From positions 62,001 to 126,000 of the forward strand of contig MU004197.1 of assembly GCA_010093605.1 (NCBI GenBank): a DNA stretch of 64,000 nt, given 5' to 3'. Under the pieces are notes generated by a model. It ran no database searches and had not been told where the DNA came from. It saw nothing but the letters and a program-made list of their open reading frames with translations. Position 1 is the first letter of the stretch. Each line of letters starts with the position of its first letter. This document shows, piece by piece, positions 34,692 through 44,915 of the stretch. The DNA comes from Lophium mytilinum (Eukaryota > Ascomycota > Dothideomycetes > Mytilinidiales > Mytilinidiaceae). A program made the translations under genes and the position numbers.

Positions 34692-36247
34692 TCAATCATC
34701 CAACTCCCATTCCCTATCAGTATCCTGCGTAACTGGGCAATCCCCCCCGTTCACCAAGTACTCGCGAAGCCTGCCAGCCGCCCTCGGCTGACTGAAATTG
34801 TATGCTCTGAAGCGCGCTGGCGGCGAGGAACCATCCTCACATTCGTAAAGACCGCCTTCAAATGAGACATGGTGGATTGACCCGACGTTGATGATCCCAT
34901 GTAGTCGTGGCAGGGCAGAAAACCAGGCTCCAGCCATGAGTTTGATGCGTCGGATCTCCAGAACCTCAAGAGTATTGCCGTATCTCCGCAGAAACGCAAC
35001 CAGCTCCTCTTCGGCAGTGGCGATGTAGTTTAGCTTTAAGACCTTCAAGTTGCGCAGATGTAGTGTGCCAAACATTTCACCCAACGATATCCATGTAACA
35101 TTCCGGCGTGAGATTGGGCGCATGTGATGGGATTGGAGAGTAAGTTCCTCCAGCTTCTTCAGGTTTCCCAAGAACGCCGTGAGATGGCCACTCCTCCAGG
35201 AATTTGAGCTGGTGACCCAATCCGCGCCTTCAAAGTGCAGCTAGGAATCTCCGTTGATGTTGTACCAAACAGCCGGCCTGAAGTTGATATGTAAATGGGT
35301 GAGGTTGGCTGTTACTTATGCCATATCGTCCGTACATCCATCCAGTATTCTAAGAAGCGTTGGGAAAGCTGTTTAATAGATAGTCTCTTCAGCTTTATTC
35401 TAGCGTTTAAGTATGCTATTAGCAATATTAGTAGCTGGTGTTCCCCCGTCTTAAATCTTGGTGCTCGCAGTCCGTTTGTATATATCTACTAAAGTGTGTT
35501 AAATTCGCCTCGTGATAGTTTGATACTCTGTAGGGCTGGAAAACTCTTCACAACGCGCGAGACCATTTCCCAGGCCTTGTTTCCCTCCTAAAGTTTCCTT
35601 TGCCAGCTATAGAGGTCGCAGTACTGCTGGTAAGCCTAATCGACCAATGAGTTGGCTGGGATAATATCCGGGCGGTTGGATACCACGGATGCGACCCTGG
35701 AGTACCAGATAGCCCACGTTTCTGCCGGGTATTTGCGAAGATCCACCGTAAGCTCCTTAATAGCATTCTGGTAGAGCTCGCGGTTGGTGTTGGCGAGGCA
35801 GTCTCTGTGCATGGTTGGATTACGGCGCTTGATATCTTGCTGAATCTTGGTGCCATCTATCGTTGGAAAGAGGCCAAGTTCCTGGGCTTTTGTTCACGCA
35901 GTGTGCCATTTGAAGATTACATTAAAGAACGCGCGATCGGCGAGGTCTGGAATGGTGCAGCTCCTATTCAGTCTGAGAGTGCTAACATGTGATGGAACAG
36001 CTTGATGTCGCAGAATCTTGGATATCTTATTGAAGCTCTCTGGCTCGAATTCTACGGTGACGCGATGCAGAATGTGACTAGCTCCCATCTCACCGAGCGT
36101 CTTGTTGGTAAGACGGAGGGACATGAGGTCGGACACATCGAGATGGTCGCAGATCAGGTGAAGGATCTCCGCAGCGAGGGCATCAATACTAGTCTCTGCG
36201 CCATCAAGCGCCATTCGCGCCAGAATTTGTTGTAGTTCTTCTGTCAT
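34692..36247 (-). pseudogene. Decayed F-box paralogue
   Basis: Homologous to the F-box gene at 32223 over its length. From an ATG at 36247, MTEELQQILARMAL leads to the F-box (LAAEILHLICDHLD, LMSLRLTNKTLG) and LHRVTVEFEPESF. The frame then stops at 35894 (TGA) and, read on in the same frame, at TAG codons near 35639 and 35590. A later segment has TAG near 35250 before an intact C-terminal part ending YLVNGGDCPVTQD at 34692. The TAGs sit where CAG would be expected and the TGA fits CGA or TGG decay, consistent with RIP or with cytosine deamination. Confidence 0.75.
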
Positions 36248-36399
36248 TAAAAGACGAGGTGTGCAGGGGCAGGAGTGAGACGAGAGGTTGGGGGGAGACG
36301 TTCTGTGGGCTGCCTGTGGAGTGAAGAGGAACGAGGCGTCGGGGAAATGTTTTTGCGGTCGGGAAGGACTATGATCTTGTAACAGATCGGTGTTTCTGT

Positions 36400-37180
36400 A
36401 GCAAGGGTATAGCATTGTCTGAGGTGGCCCAGCCAGCTTTTGGGGTGTCGAGGTGCTTCAGACGGCGGCATCCTGGCAATATTGGGCTCACCACACAGTG
36501 ACGTTTCAAGAGGTGAAGAGATATGATCTGACATAAATCGAGATTTAGAGCTTCAAATCTTCCTCTCACTGCGACGTGGAGAGCACCGTCTGAGGTGGCT
36601 AGAGGGGTTTTGTGGTGGTCCAAACACTCCTATCTGCATTTCCGTCAGATAGTTGAGGCATCTCAAACGGCGGCGGACCAGTGTGCGCAGTTACGGGGAC
36701 AGGTCTTTAAGAAAAATGATATAGAAGCTTGACCGAAGATGGGCAAGTATTTTAGAGCTAGAACTCCAGCTTTCTTCACAACCGTATGTGGCACTGCCTG
36801 AGGTGGTCCAACGAGCCCATCTATTATTTGAAATGAACTTCTTGGTGGTTTATACATTATAATAAGGCACTGCAGACACCGGCATACCGACGTACGCAAT
36901 TGTAGAGGGTATGTCTCTCGAGGCATAGAAGCTCAAAGCATGATGATACCCCTTCAGAGTTAGGATCCCTCTAATGCGACTGTGTAGATAGCACCGCCTG
37001 CGATGACCAAACGAGCCTATGAATCACTCTAATTAATTCTCTTGGGATTCCCCAAAATACGTTAGGATACTGCAGGTGCCGGCACGCGATGCACAAAGAC
37101 CCAACAAAGGCGGCTCGGAAGGCATAGAGGCTCAATCTAAGCTGCGCACGTGATTTAGGGCGCACATGCTCGTTCGGGGA
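36400..37180. repeat. Four units of about 200 bases with cores in both orientations
   Basis: Units begin near 36413, 36580, 36790 and 36991 with a reverse-oriented core (consensus CACCGYCTGAGGTGG). About 50-80 bases later each carries a forward core: CTTCAGACGGCGGC, CTCAAACGGCGGC, CTGCAGACACCGGC, CTGCAGGTGCCGGC. The third and fourth also share GGCATAGAAGCTCAA/GGCATAGAGGCTCAA. Each unit is therefore a loose inverted repeat of the family core. No gene was found in the stretch. Confidence 0.65.
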
Positions 37181-37977
37181 TCTTTGGAGACATAAGTGCC
37201 ATGAGGGTATTTACACTTGCATGCCCTTGTACGGGGTGGCTCTATCTATTATCCAGAATAGGAATTATATGCAAAGATTTGAAGGGTATATATTGGAGTG
37301 GAATAAGATGAGACTGATGATGTCACTAATTTGACCACTCCATATTAGACTATGAATTTGCCACTGTTTGGGATACCTCCGTGCGTTTTTGAAACTCTAG
37401 ACGATTGTGGAATCTGATGCACTGGAATCTGGACCACCTGTTGGCTGGTCAGCTTTCAGACCTCGGGGCTACTCCTGACAGTGGCATCCAGCGCTCCAAA
37501 GTCGCACTCAATTGACAGTATATCCACGTACTATGGCATAGGACCTGGTTCTAAGGATGTAATTACATACAAGGCTCAACGCATTCTATATCAGTCACCC
37601 ATGCTAACGTCCAAGCTTGTCTACGGGAAGCTGTTGAGGAACTTCAAACAGCGGCAAGAGGTTGTACAGAGCGCGTTCCGTGGTATTATTCATACACTAT
37701 TGTTTGACACGAGGTGGAAAAGACTGACGTCAGACCTTGTCTTCACCTTGATAGAATGACGTGTCTTGTGAGTACCAAAAGTTCTTGAAACCTCAGCGTA
37801 CCGCTATTAATGCTGACACAATTAATTTCCACAATAGAAAACACTTCCGTCGACGTCCAGCTACGGCTTTCTTTCGCAAACACAACGACCCCACCACACC
37901 CTCAGAAACCTAACACTCCGTGTCTCTTCCGCTATCAACACCAACGCCACCACCTACAACCTTCGCGAACATCCAAG
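37181..37977. promoter_or_regulatory. Upstream region of the 344-residue gene, with one repeat core
   Basis: A core copy, CTACT-CCTGAC-AGTGG, lies near 37470. Further on, GCTGACACAATTAATTTCC followed by ACAATAG near 37812-37838 looks like the branch site and acceptor of a leader intron. A C/A-rich leader then runs to the ATG at 37978. The frame at 37481-37759 starts with GTG inside the repeat and is not called. Confidence 0.45.
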
Positions 37978-39009
37978 ATGTGTGAATGTAAGGCACCCCC
38001 CACCCCGACCGACGCGATGGAAGTGGGCGCACAGAGGGACACTCCTCCTGAATCTCACGTCCTCGCCGCTGCCATCCTCGACCTCCTCGTCCCCAAAGAA
38101 CTCGACGACCTAGAGCTCCGCCCAGACGAACTCAGAGAAACCTGGCCCGAAGTCGCCGACGACATGTACGCCTTTCGCCTCAACGCCGTGCGCAAGCTCG
38201 CCACGACCTGCGACAGGTACAATAAGCGCTACCTCTGCCACAACACCCCCCTGCTGTCCGACGTCCAGCTCGTTGCCTTCAGCCGTGCCCGCGAAGCCGA
38301 GTTCTTCAAGTTCTTCCTGCGCCAAGAGATGGAGTACAAGCCCACCTCAGTCGCCTGGTACACCGAGCAGATCGAGAAGGAGAACTCAGCCGAGAAGAAT
38401 GAGCGCGCCAAGTGGACGAAGCGGGTGGAGACCTTCAAGACATACTGGGAGTCGGTCAAGCTGCTGGAAGAGCGACTGAAGCCGATGTCCCTCGTTGACA
38501 GGAGTGGAGCGCTGGGTCTGCCGCATATTGCCCGGCGCCAGTTGAAGTTACACAAGAACTTTAAACAGCTTCGGGAGAAGGCGTTGACTAGGCTGTATAA
38601 GCAGCATGGGCCGAGTAAGCTGTGGGGATTCTATGACCTGCCACAGTGGCCGAAATCGAAGGAGGCGGCTGTAGTTCATAGTTGTGTCACGAGGGAGGGG
38701 CAGGTCTTTCGGTGGTTTATGGGGTTGCAGGATCGGCTTCAGACTGAGAAGGGGTATCTCGAGGGCATTGATGAGGAGATTACTAAGGTCCGGGCGATGC
38801 GGAAGGAGGCTGAGGGGAAGCTGAAAGAGATCGGCGGCGTTGCTGAGCCTTCTGGTACGGCTGTCGAGAAAACTCGCACTGAGGAGGAGGCCAAGAAGAA
38901 AGAAGATAGGGGTACATCCACAGCGGTCAAGGTGGAGCTGGCACCCGGGGTGAAGAGGGGGGCACCTGAAGATGCTGAAGGATTGCTGAAGTATCTCAAA
39001 GTGGTCTGA
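37978..39009 (+). CDS. Two-repeat KIX-like protein
   Basis: 344 residues from the ATG at 37978; an in-frame ATG at 37810 lies upstream of a probable leader-intron acceptor and is not used. Two similar helical segments are visible. One is around LATTCDRYNK, PLLSDVQLVAFSRAREA and the following EY; the other is around ALTRLYKQHG, DLPQW and REGQVFRWF. The first clearly matches the C-terminal module of the protein at 59652-63696 (PLLNDRQLVKFSIEREA). Spacing of the Leu, Tyr and acidic/aromatic positions resembles KIX domains, which bind short activation helices; that assignment is inference. The last 20 residues carry VKRGAPEDAE...KYLK, a spaced basic motif. A nuclear role is likely but unproven. 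Confidence 0.75.
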   Translation: MCECKAPPTPTDAMEVGAQRDTPPESHVLAAAILDLLVPKELDDLELRPDELRETWPEVADDMYAFRLNAVRKLATTCDRYNKRYLCHNTPLLSDVQLVAFSRAREAEFFKFFLRQEMEYKPTSVAWYTEQIEKENSAEKNERAKWTKRVETFKTYWESVKLLEERLKPMSLVDRSGALGLPHIARRQLKLHKNFKQLREKALTRLYKQHGPSKLWGFYDLPQWPKSKEAAVVHSCVTREGQVFRWFMGLQDRLQTEKGYLEGIDEEITKVRAMRKEAEGKLKEIGGVAEPSGTAVEKTRTEEEAKKKEDRGTSTAVKVELAPGVKRGAPEDAEGLLKYLKVV

Positions 39010-39651
39010 CTTCCTTTCATTTCCTCTATCTCAACAACTAGATCGAGACATCCAAAGCTCTATATCGTGTGGTAGTAATGTGATTCAAGTGACTATCTAC
39101 ATACAGCTGCAAGGGAAGCTAGAGTATTGAGACGCGCGCACACATACTAGACGTGCGTACTAAAAAAGGTAACACCCAACCCGTCGAAACATGATTGTAG
39201 ATGTAATACGTAACTTAGGCACACGGATATCGTTGTCTAAGTGTCATTTTTGCAAGCTGGACACCACTGTTGAGGGCGGCCCCATCGCGAGGATATATCT
39301 TGGTCAAAAGGAAGCTTGGATCACGCGGTCTAAAACTTGACATAACGCCTTGCTACTACGGTACTAGGCTACAAGTCTAGGCACATAGATATAGCACTAT
39401 TCAAGTATTGCTCTTGCAAGCTGGACGCCACTGTCAGAGGCAGCCCCATCGCGAGGAGACCTCTTGGTCAAGAAGAAGGTCGGTTTACGCGTTGCGCTTA
39501 TGGTCGAGTTATATTGAAATAAAAGGCGGAGACATGCCACCGTCTGTAAAGCATTTTGAAAGTCCGCGTCACTGTGTCCCCGTTGATTCATCACTTTTCC
39601 CACCGTTACCTCCGACATGGCTTGGATGTAATTAGTTCTTCGCTGCAATGG
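39010..39651 (-). repeat. Two reverse-oriented repeat units in a convergent intergenic region
   Basis: Units near 39230-39330 and 39400-39480 share TTGCAAGCTGGAC, CCACTG, CAGCCCCATCGCGAGG or close forms, and TCTTGGTCAA. On the minus strand the second core reads CTGCCT-CTGAC-AGTGGCG, matching the family. The two are about 170 bases apart. They separate the 3' ends of the KIX-like gene and the GTPase-like gene. Confidence 0.65.
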
Positions 39652-41050
39652 CTAAATGATATCTCGCACTTCCCCGAGAGCGCGGTCATGGGAAGCATGT
39701 TGCTGGCGTATGTCTTGCAGAGCTCGCATAGACTCATTATACGCGCGGAGTTGACGCTCTTCTCGAGCTTCCATCTCGCTGCGCAGCTCTTCGATTGCGC
39801 GATCCTGTGCCGACTGTTGTTTTTTAAGAGTGTCTTGAAGCAGCCATATCGTTTCCTCATGTCGCTCGCGTTGCCTATCGTCGCGCTCCTGGAAAAACGG
39901 GAAAAACGCGATCATTTCGCTCAAGTGGAGGTGAAAGTCGTCGCGCACGGCGCGAGAAGCTAAATATTGTAAACAGAAAAGAGAACAAGGCGATGAAAGA
40001 TACTTATCACTCTCGTTGCGGCGGGCCACCCTTCTCTCGAACGCCCGCACTCTCATCGCACTCCGGCGCTCCACTACCAGTCCCGACGTGCTTTTCTCCT
40101 TTTATCAGCGGTTGGCGGCTTTCAAAAAGATAGACAGCGCACCAACTTCTATTCCATCGTGCCTTTTGTAATGATCTGTAAAAGAATTTATTCATCCCGG
40201 TAACAGTCTCCGCTACAATGGCGGCTTCATGGGTCAGTCGATCCCATCCGGTGGATATAACAGTGAGCATCGGACTATAGTAAGTATCGTAATTCCTACC
40301 CGAGGCACTGTCAAGACACTCCCCGGCAAAGTATAGCGTTTTCACGCCAGGACGATGTACCAAGGGCGGGTCGATCACTCCCTGGCACGAGAATGGGCCG
40401 ACCTCTAGGGAATGTAGTACAAAAACGCCTTTCCATTGTGTGCAGTTCATTTTTCGATGCGCAACCCACTTGAGGACCATAGCACGGACTTGGTCTTTGT
40501 CCGACAGGGATAAGCCGTTGCCATGACCCGGCATAGGAACGTGACATGGGTGGTTCCAATCTTGCAAGTCACCTCTTTTAGGTATGCCATAACTTAAAAG
40601 ATTGTTAGACATAGTGAAACAATTGACGTGGATAACATTTGAAAGAGAGCACGTACGGAACTTGACCCTTTCCCGTTGGATCTCGCATCGGCCAGCAATC
40701 TGCTCTATGAAGGTTGATTTTCCTGATCCCGGCATACCAATCACGGCCCAGACATGTTGATATGGAAGACGGCTAGGGATCTCCGGGTCGAGGACCTTGC
40801 TATCAAGGCCTGCTTCATGTGACTCGTCGTTCTGCTCGTCCTCTTCATCGGATTCGTCATCGGAGCTTGGAGTTTGTGGTAGTCGGGAAGCTTTTACTTC
40901 GGAAGCTTGACACTTTTCTGCTGATGCTCTTTGAGCTTGGGAGTACACTCTTTCTTTCTCCGATGACGCCTTCGAACCTCGCTGCGTGTTGTTAGACCTG
41001 AATACAACGGTTGATTTGGCTTCCGAGGCCGGCTTCTCTGCAGGGGACAT
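39652..41050 (-). pseudogene. P-loop GTPase-like gene with apparent frameshifts
   Basis: A probable ATG at 41050 opens an acidic N-terminus, then VIGMPGSGKSTF near 40706-40745, a Walker A/G1 loop. A 64-base intron (GTACGT donor, TCTAAC branch, TTTAAG acceptor; about 40590-40653) joins VKF to a segment with LKEVTCKIGTTHVTF, typical of the stretch before the G3 motif. The expected DxPG then needs a frame change: PGHGNGLSLSD is in another frame. VISTGWDRL resembles the G4 region (TxxD-like). A second frame change near 40085-40105 connects PLIK to a basic, Glu/Arg-rich coiled coil that runs to 39652. The fold is like fungal G-domain proteins related to AIG1/septin GTPases. Sequence errors are an alternative to true decay. 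Confidence 0.55.
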
Positions 41051-41938
41051 CGTCGAATACTCTTTGCCGATGTCTTCAATCAAAGTCTCCGGGATGGCGT
41101 CGGTGTAGGCTTCCTTATCAGCATCGCTGCCCGCCCAGCCTTGGCGATGTGCGTGCTGTGACGAGGTGCTGCTAGCACTACTGGTAGGACCATCCTTTGG
41201 ACGCGAGAAACTTCGAGAACCAGGGAAGTCGTCGATCTACTTTTCGACATCTTGTAGATGCACTTCCTTGTCTTCTGCATTGTAGGCTTCCTTCTCCACT
41301 GAAGCATTCTTGGCGGAGAGTCCCTCACTCCGGCCGGGATACCCTAATTTGATCTTACCATCACCGCCAAGGACAGGCATATCCAGAACGGCCGTATGAT
41401 GTATTAGAAGAGTTTTGGTCTCAGTATCCAGCCATATATGGACGTGTATATAACAAGAAGGAATGGACGTCGGCGAGAAGGCTGAGGCCGGCACCGTGCC
41501 GCCCGCCAAGATGTGGCATGCAGGAGCTGAACGACCTCGGGAAGGCAATAGTCTCAGCTCTTGGCTATATTGCTTTTGTCTAGAGATGTGGAGAGTCAAT
41601 GAAGATGGAAGCGACCGACTAATAAGTGCGTATCAGCTCTGAGCATTTGCTTCAAAAGTCGACGTTAGTATTTTTCACCACATCAATACAGCATCACCGT
41701 TGCAAATCTTAGTTTGTGTGAGACTCTAGAAATGCTGTATTGCATAGTTTCTAGACACGCAGACCTTGCATTACAGTAGCGCCGAATTGCCACCCCGTCT
41801 GAGCCACATAAGTAGACGCTGCATAGTGCAGTAAAGATCGCATGGGCTTGGAACCGTTGTCAAATCTGCGCACTACTGTCAGTCGCGTCCTTTGTTTCCC
41901 CATTTCAAGACTCGTACCTTGCTGCCTAGTTGTATTGC
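41051..41938. other. Intergenic or 5' region of the GTPase-like gene
   Basis: The GTPase-like frame remains open upstream of 41050 to a stop near 41238, so the true start could be slightly further out. A plus-strand ATG frame of 58 codons at 41464-41640 (MDVGEKAEAGTVPPAKMW) has a coding feel but no family match. A truncated core-like string (TTACAGTAGCGCC) occurs near 41771. Confidence 0.35.
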
Positions 41939-42163
41939 TCATTTCTCGTCCTCTGCGCCGTCATCGGCCTGCTCGGCCTCCTGCGCGGCCTCCTGCGCGG
42001 CCTCCTGCGCATCCTCTAGCGCAGCTTCCTGCTCGGCCTCCCACTCGGCCTCCTGCTGTTCCTGAGCATCAGCCTCGGCAGCTCTATCTTCTTCTTCCTG
42101 CATCTCCTGCTCCATCCACTCCACATAATGGTCCTCCATGTGCTGATCTGCTAATTCGCCCAT
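41939..42163 (-). CDS. Small Glu/Ala-rich helical protein
   Basis: 74 residues from an ATG at 42163. The upstream ATG at 42226 is not preferred, because CCCTAACTCTTCACAG between them is a good branch site plus acceptor, indicating a leader intron. The protein is strongly acidic, with runs of EAAQEAAQEAEQ and EEEDRAAEADAQEQQ that should form a single long helix or coiled coil. No domain family was recognised. It could also be a spurious frame in low-complexity DNA, though the intron signals argue for transcription. Confidence 0.45.
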   Translation of the reverse strand: MGELADQHMEDHYVEWMEQEMQEEEDRAAEADAQEQQEAEWEAEQEAALEDAQEAAQEAAQEAEQADDGAEDEK

Positions 42164-42952
42164 GTTGTCGGTTGGTTGTTGGAAGATGGTAGTCTGTGAA
42201 GAGTTAGGGGAGTCGAAGCGGTGCATATGGTTCCATCACCTTTGGTATGCGAAGTTTCGGTTGCGGCTGTGAGAAGAATCAGGTTTCCTGACAAGGCTGA
42301 GGTTGCGTTGACTGTGGACGAAGATGGAGAGTTGGAGGATCCATGGAAGATAGATATAGATCGATCGGGCGCGCACGTTCACGGCCCGCCCGATCGGTCC
42401 ATCCAAGATCCCGGGTGCGCTTAGCGATCGATTGGCGGACGACGTCATTTTCTTCAAGATCATACTCTTATTCACTATTCCTTACTTAGTTAAGGGGCTG
42501 TGTTATATGATTTGAGTAACGATGTTTGGACTGGAGGATCGTAGTATTCTAATAGAGTCTGCTGAGAGAAAATGCCGCAGACCAAGGTTGCACTTGTGAA
42601 GCTATGCTCGTGATGTATATTGTACGCATGCTAGCGAGCTGTACAAAGCAGATGCGAGCACGGCGGTGTTCGGGCCAATCCGTCAAAATTAACTTATTGA
42701 GATAGTTGATTTTTATGCGATTTCCAATTCTAGTTTTGAGCGCATCAATGTAACCATACTTCGAGGGTTTAGCTAGAGACACTGTGATAAGTAGAGGATT
42801 GATACGACGGATGAGGCGGAAAGGAGGTCGTGGGGCGAGCGACGTTCCACGGAAGTTTCCGGACGGAACCGGAGCGGCCTTTAGTTTAGCCGAAGCTTAA
42901 CGCGACCGCAGCATCGTTCCATCCCAAAACACCACCAGCACACATAGCCATC
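42164..42952. promoter_or_regulatory. Upstream region between small acidic gene and GPI19
   Basis: Divergent spacing, so promoters for both neighbours are expected here. A 10-base perfect inverted repeat lies at 42362-42396. No gene was recognised. Confidence 0.4.
42362..42396. repeat. Perfect 10-base inverted repeat
   Basis: CGATCGGGCG at 42362-42371 and CGCCCGATCG at 42387-42396, with a 15-base spacer. It is GC-rich in a mixed background and could form a stable hairpin or be a palindromic protein-binding site. It is unrelated to the hairpin-core family. Confidence 0.7.
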
Positions 42953-44134
42953 ATGGCGCCGCAAAGTCGAGGCAATACCGTACCTGCGGGCTTCCAATCG
43001 AAGTCTACCCCCAATCTCCCAACCCTCCGCTCACTGGAAATGACGCCCGCCTCGAAATCCGCCCTCGCATCGCCCGAAAATCAAGCACACTCGAGCGGTC
43101 CCCTCGTATCTCCTACCATAACCACCTCCTCGTCCGAACCGCTATCCGAACCTCCCTCTGTACCCGCCTCCGTGGAAGACAACGATGAGGATGAAGAAGA
43201 CGACGATCTCTTCGGGATGAACCCCTCAGACTCCGACAGCGACAGCGACCCGAACCCCGCGCCCGCCTCGCGCCCCCTCTATACCTCCCGCTCGCACACC
43301 CACCTCCCGCCGCATACTGTTAGCAGCCTCTTTCCGCCCTTCTACAATCGCCCGCCGACGCCACTCCCTCCATCGCCGAGTCTCACCTCCCTCCTCCGCC
43401 CCTCCTTCAGCACCCAGACCTCGCGCCCAACCACCCCCGACAGCTCCGACGTCGACATAACTACAACTCCCAACTCTTCCGCTACCCTAGCCCGCCTCAC
43501 GACCTCCGCGCGTGCCGCGCCAACCGTGCCTCGCGCGAGCCCCAAGGTCCCGACCTACGAATACTACGGCTTCGCGCTCTACCTCGCCAGCAGCGCCGCG
43601 TTCTGCATGTACATACTCTGGGCATACCTCCCGTCGCCTTTCCTGCATCAACTGGGGATTCACTACTTCCCGGACCGGTGGTGGGCGCTAGCCGTGCCAG
43701 CGTGGCTGGTCGTTGGGGTGGGATGGATATACGTCGCGCTGGCGAGCTATAATACTGGATACCTGACGCTACCTCTCAAGAGCTGCGAGAATTTGGTGGA
43801 TGCGTGCGCGGCGGTTGCGGTGGTGGATCGGCGGAACGGGAAGATTGTGAGGGGCCGCGCGCGGCGGGTGGAGGAACGAGAGGGGGGGAAGGGCGGGACG
43901 AGGAGTAATTCGCTGAGTCTGTATCAGTATGGCGCAGAGGAGGAGGTTGATTGGAGGAGGTTGTGGTCGATGGGGACGGATGCCGTTATGGATGTGCCGA
44001 TTGGAGGCGTCTGTGAGATTCTGTATGGGGATGGGCGGGATAGAGAGCCCTGGGAGATGGAGAGCAATGCTGGGGATGATAGTGGGGAAAAAAAAGTTGG
44101 GATGTCGCATCATAGAGAATCAGCTGAGACCTGA
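42953..44134 (+). CDS. GPI19: GPI-GlcNAc transferase subunit P (PIG-P / Gpi19)
   Basis: 393 residues, single exon, ATG at 42953. The PIG-P domain starts near residue 201: YEYYGFALYLASSAAFCMYILWAY is the first membrane helix (about 203-225), then a loop with LGIHYFPDRWWALAVPAW leading into a second helix (about 243-265), and LPLKSCENLVD. PIG-P is part of the complex that transfers GlcNAc to phosphatidylinositol, the first step of GPI-anchor synthesis, at the cytosolic face of the endoplasmic reticulum. The long Ser/Pro/Asp-rich N-terminal extension is common in fungal homologues. The C-terminal 130 residues are charged. It is the one clear housekeeping gene here. Confidence 0.93.
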   Translation: MAPQSRGNTVPAGFQSKSTPNLPTLRSLEMTPASKSALASPENQAHSSGPLVSPTITTSSSEPLSEPPSVPASVEDNDEDEEDDDLFGMNPSDSDSDSDPNPAPASRPLYTSRSHTHLPPHTVSSLFPPFYNRPPTPLPPSPSLTSLLRPSFSTQTSRPTTPDSSDVDITTTPNSSATLARLTTSARAAPTVPRASPKVPTYEYYGFALYLASSAAFCMYILWAYLPSPFLHQLGIHYFPDRWWALAVPAWLVVGVGWIYVALASYNTGYLTLPLKSCENLVDACAAVAVVDRRNGKIVRGRARRVEEREGGKGGTRSNSLSLYQYGAEEEVDWRRLWSMGTDAVMDVPIGGVCEILYGDGRDREPWEMESNAGDDSGEKKVGMSHHRESAET

Positions 44135-44797
44135 GCCCTCCAGCCTTAATTCAATAAAGTATCATCAAGTCTTATGTTTTATGATTATTAGTCAATGCTG
44201 CGAAGGAGTCCGGACCGTGGCATGGCATGCTAACGAGAGCATTAGTAGCGTGAACCAGAGTTGCACAGCGGTGTTCTTCATGCCATATCCAAAGTCTCGA
44301 ACTCTCCTTGAAGGACTTCAAACCAGATCATAGCACGGTCATCCTCACGTTCTCACCCATCTAAATCACACGCTACTGTTTTGACATGATCATTCCCTAT
44401 AATCTATGAATCTCGTCAAACTAATCAACCCACCCCAAGACGGAACGCACGACTCGCAATACACGCACACAAGCCGGTCCAGCGTCCAGCAACCGCAAAA
44501 GTCAACCTCTCCCTTCTAGCGGGACACCTAAATAGGCGTCAAACCATCCATTGAAAGAAGTGCGTAAGCAATACACCAGACCATCGCCGTGAAAACAAAT
44601 CGGAACGCCCAAATCAGCACCAGCGGATCCAGCAACCACCATGTTGCGTCTTCGTCCCGGGGCGGTACCTAACAAGGCGCCACGGCTCCCGTGAGAAGAC
44701 TAGATCTTCGCTGTGCGACACTAACTAATACTGGGGGGGCTTTTCTGGGAGATTGGGGATTTTTGGGGGGTGGGTGGTTTGAAATGAAATCGTCAAC
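44135..44797. other. Intergenic; homologue of the 52.2-52.56 kb flank
   Basis: From about 44425 the sequence matches the 3' flank of the paralogous gene at 52594: CCACCCC.AGACGGAACGC, then a GCGTCAAACC block, then GGATT..GGG with a GGGTGGGTGG run. It presumably holds the 3' untranslated region of the gene that ends at 44916. Confidence 0.55.
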
Positions 44798-44900
44798 TCT
44801 CTCAGTCTCTCTCTCAGTCTCTCTCTCTCAGTCTCTCTCTCTCAGTCTCTCTCTCTCAGTCTCTCTCTCTCTCTGTCTCTCTCTCTCTGTCTCTCTCTCT
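44798..44900. repeat. CT-rich microsatellite
   Basis: About 100 bases of CTCTCTCTCAGT-type repeats, about eight slightly varying units. It lies immediately downstream of the stop codon of the minus-strand gene at 44916, so the transcript would carry a GA-rich tract. Confidence 0.9.
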
Positions 44901-44915
44901 TCCGTTGAGCACCGC

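Noticed and set aside
37481-37759. 92-codon open frame
   Set aside because: Starts with GTG within a hairpin-core repeat and shows no domain or homologue in the window.
41464-41640. 58-codon plus-strand gene
   Set aside because: Has an ATG and reasonable composition, but no homologue, intron or motif to support it.
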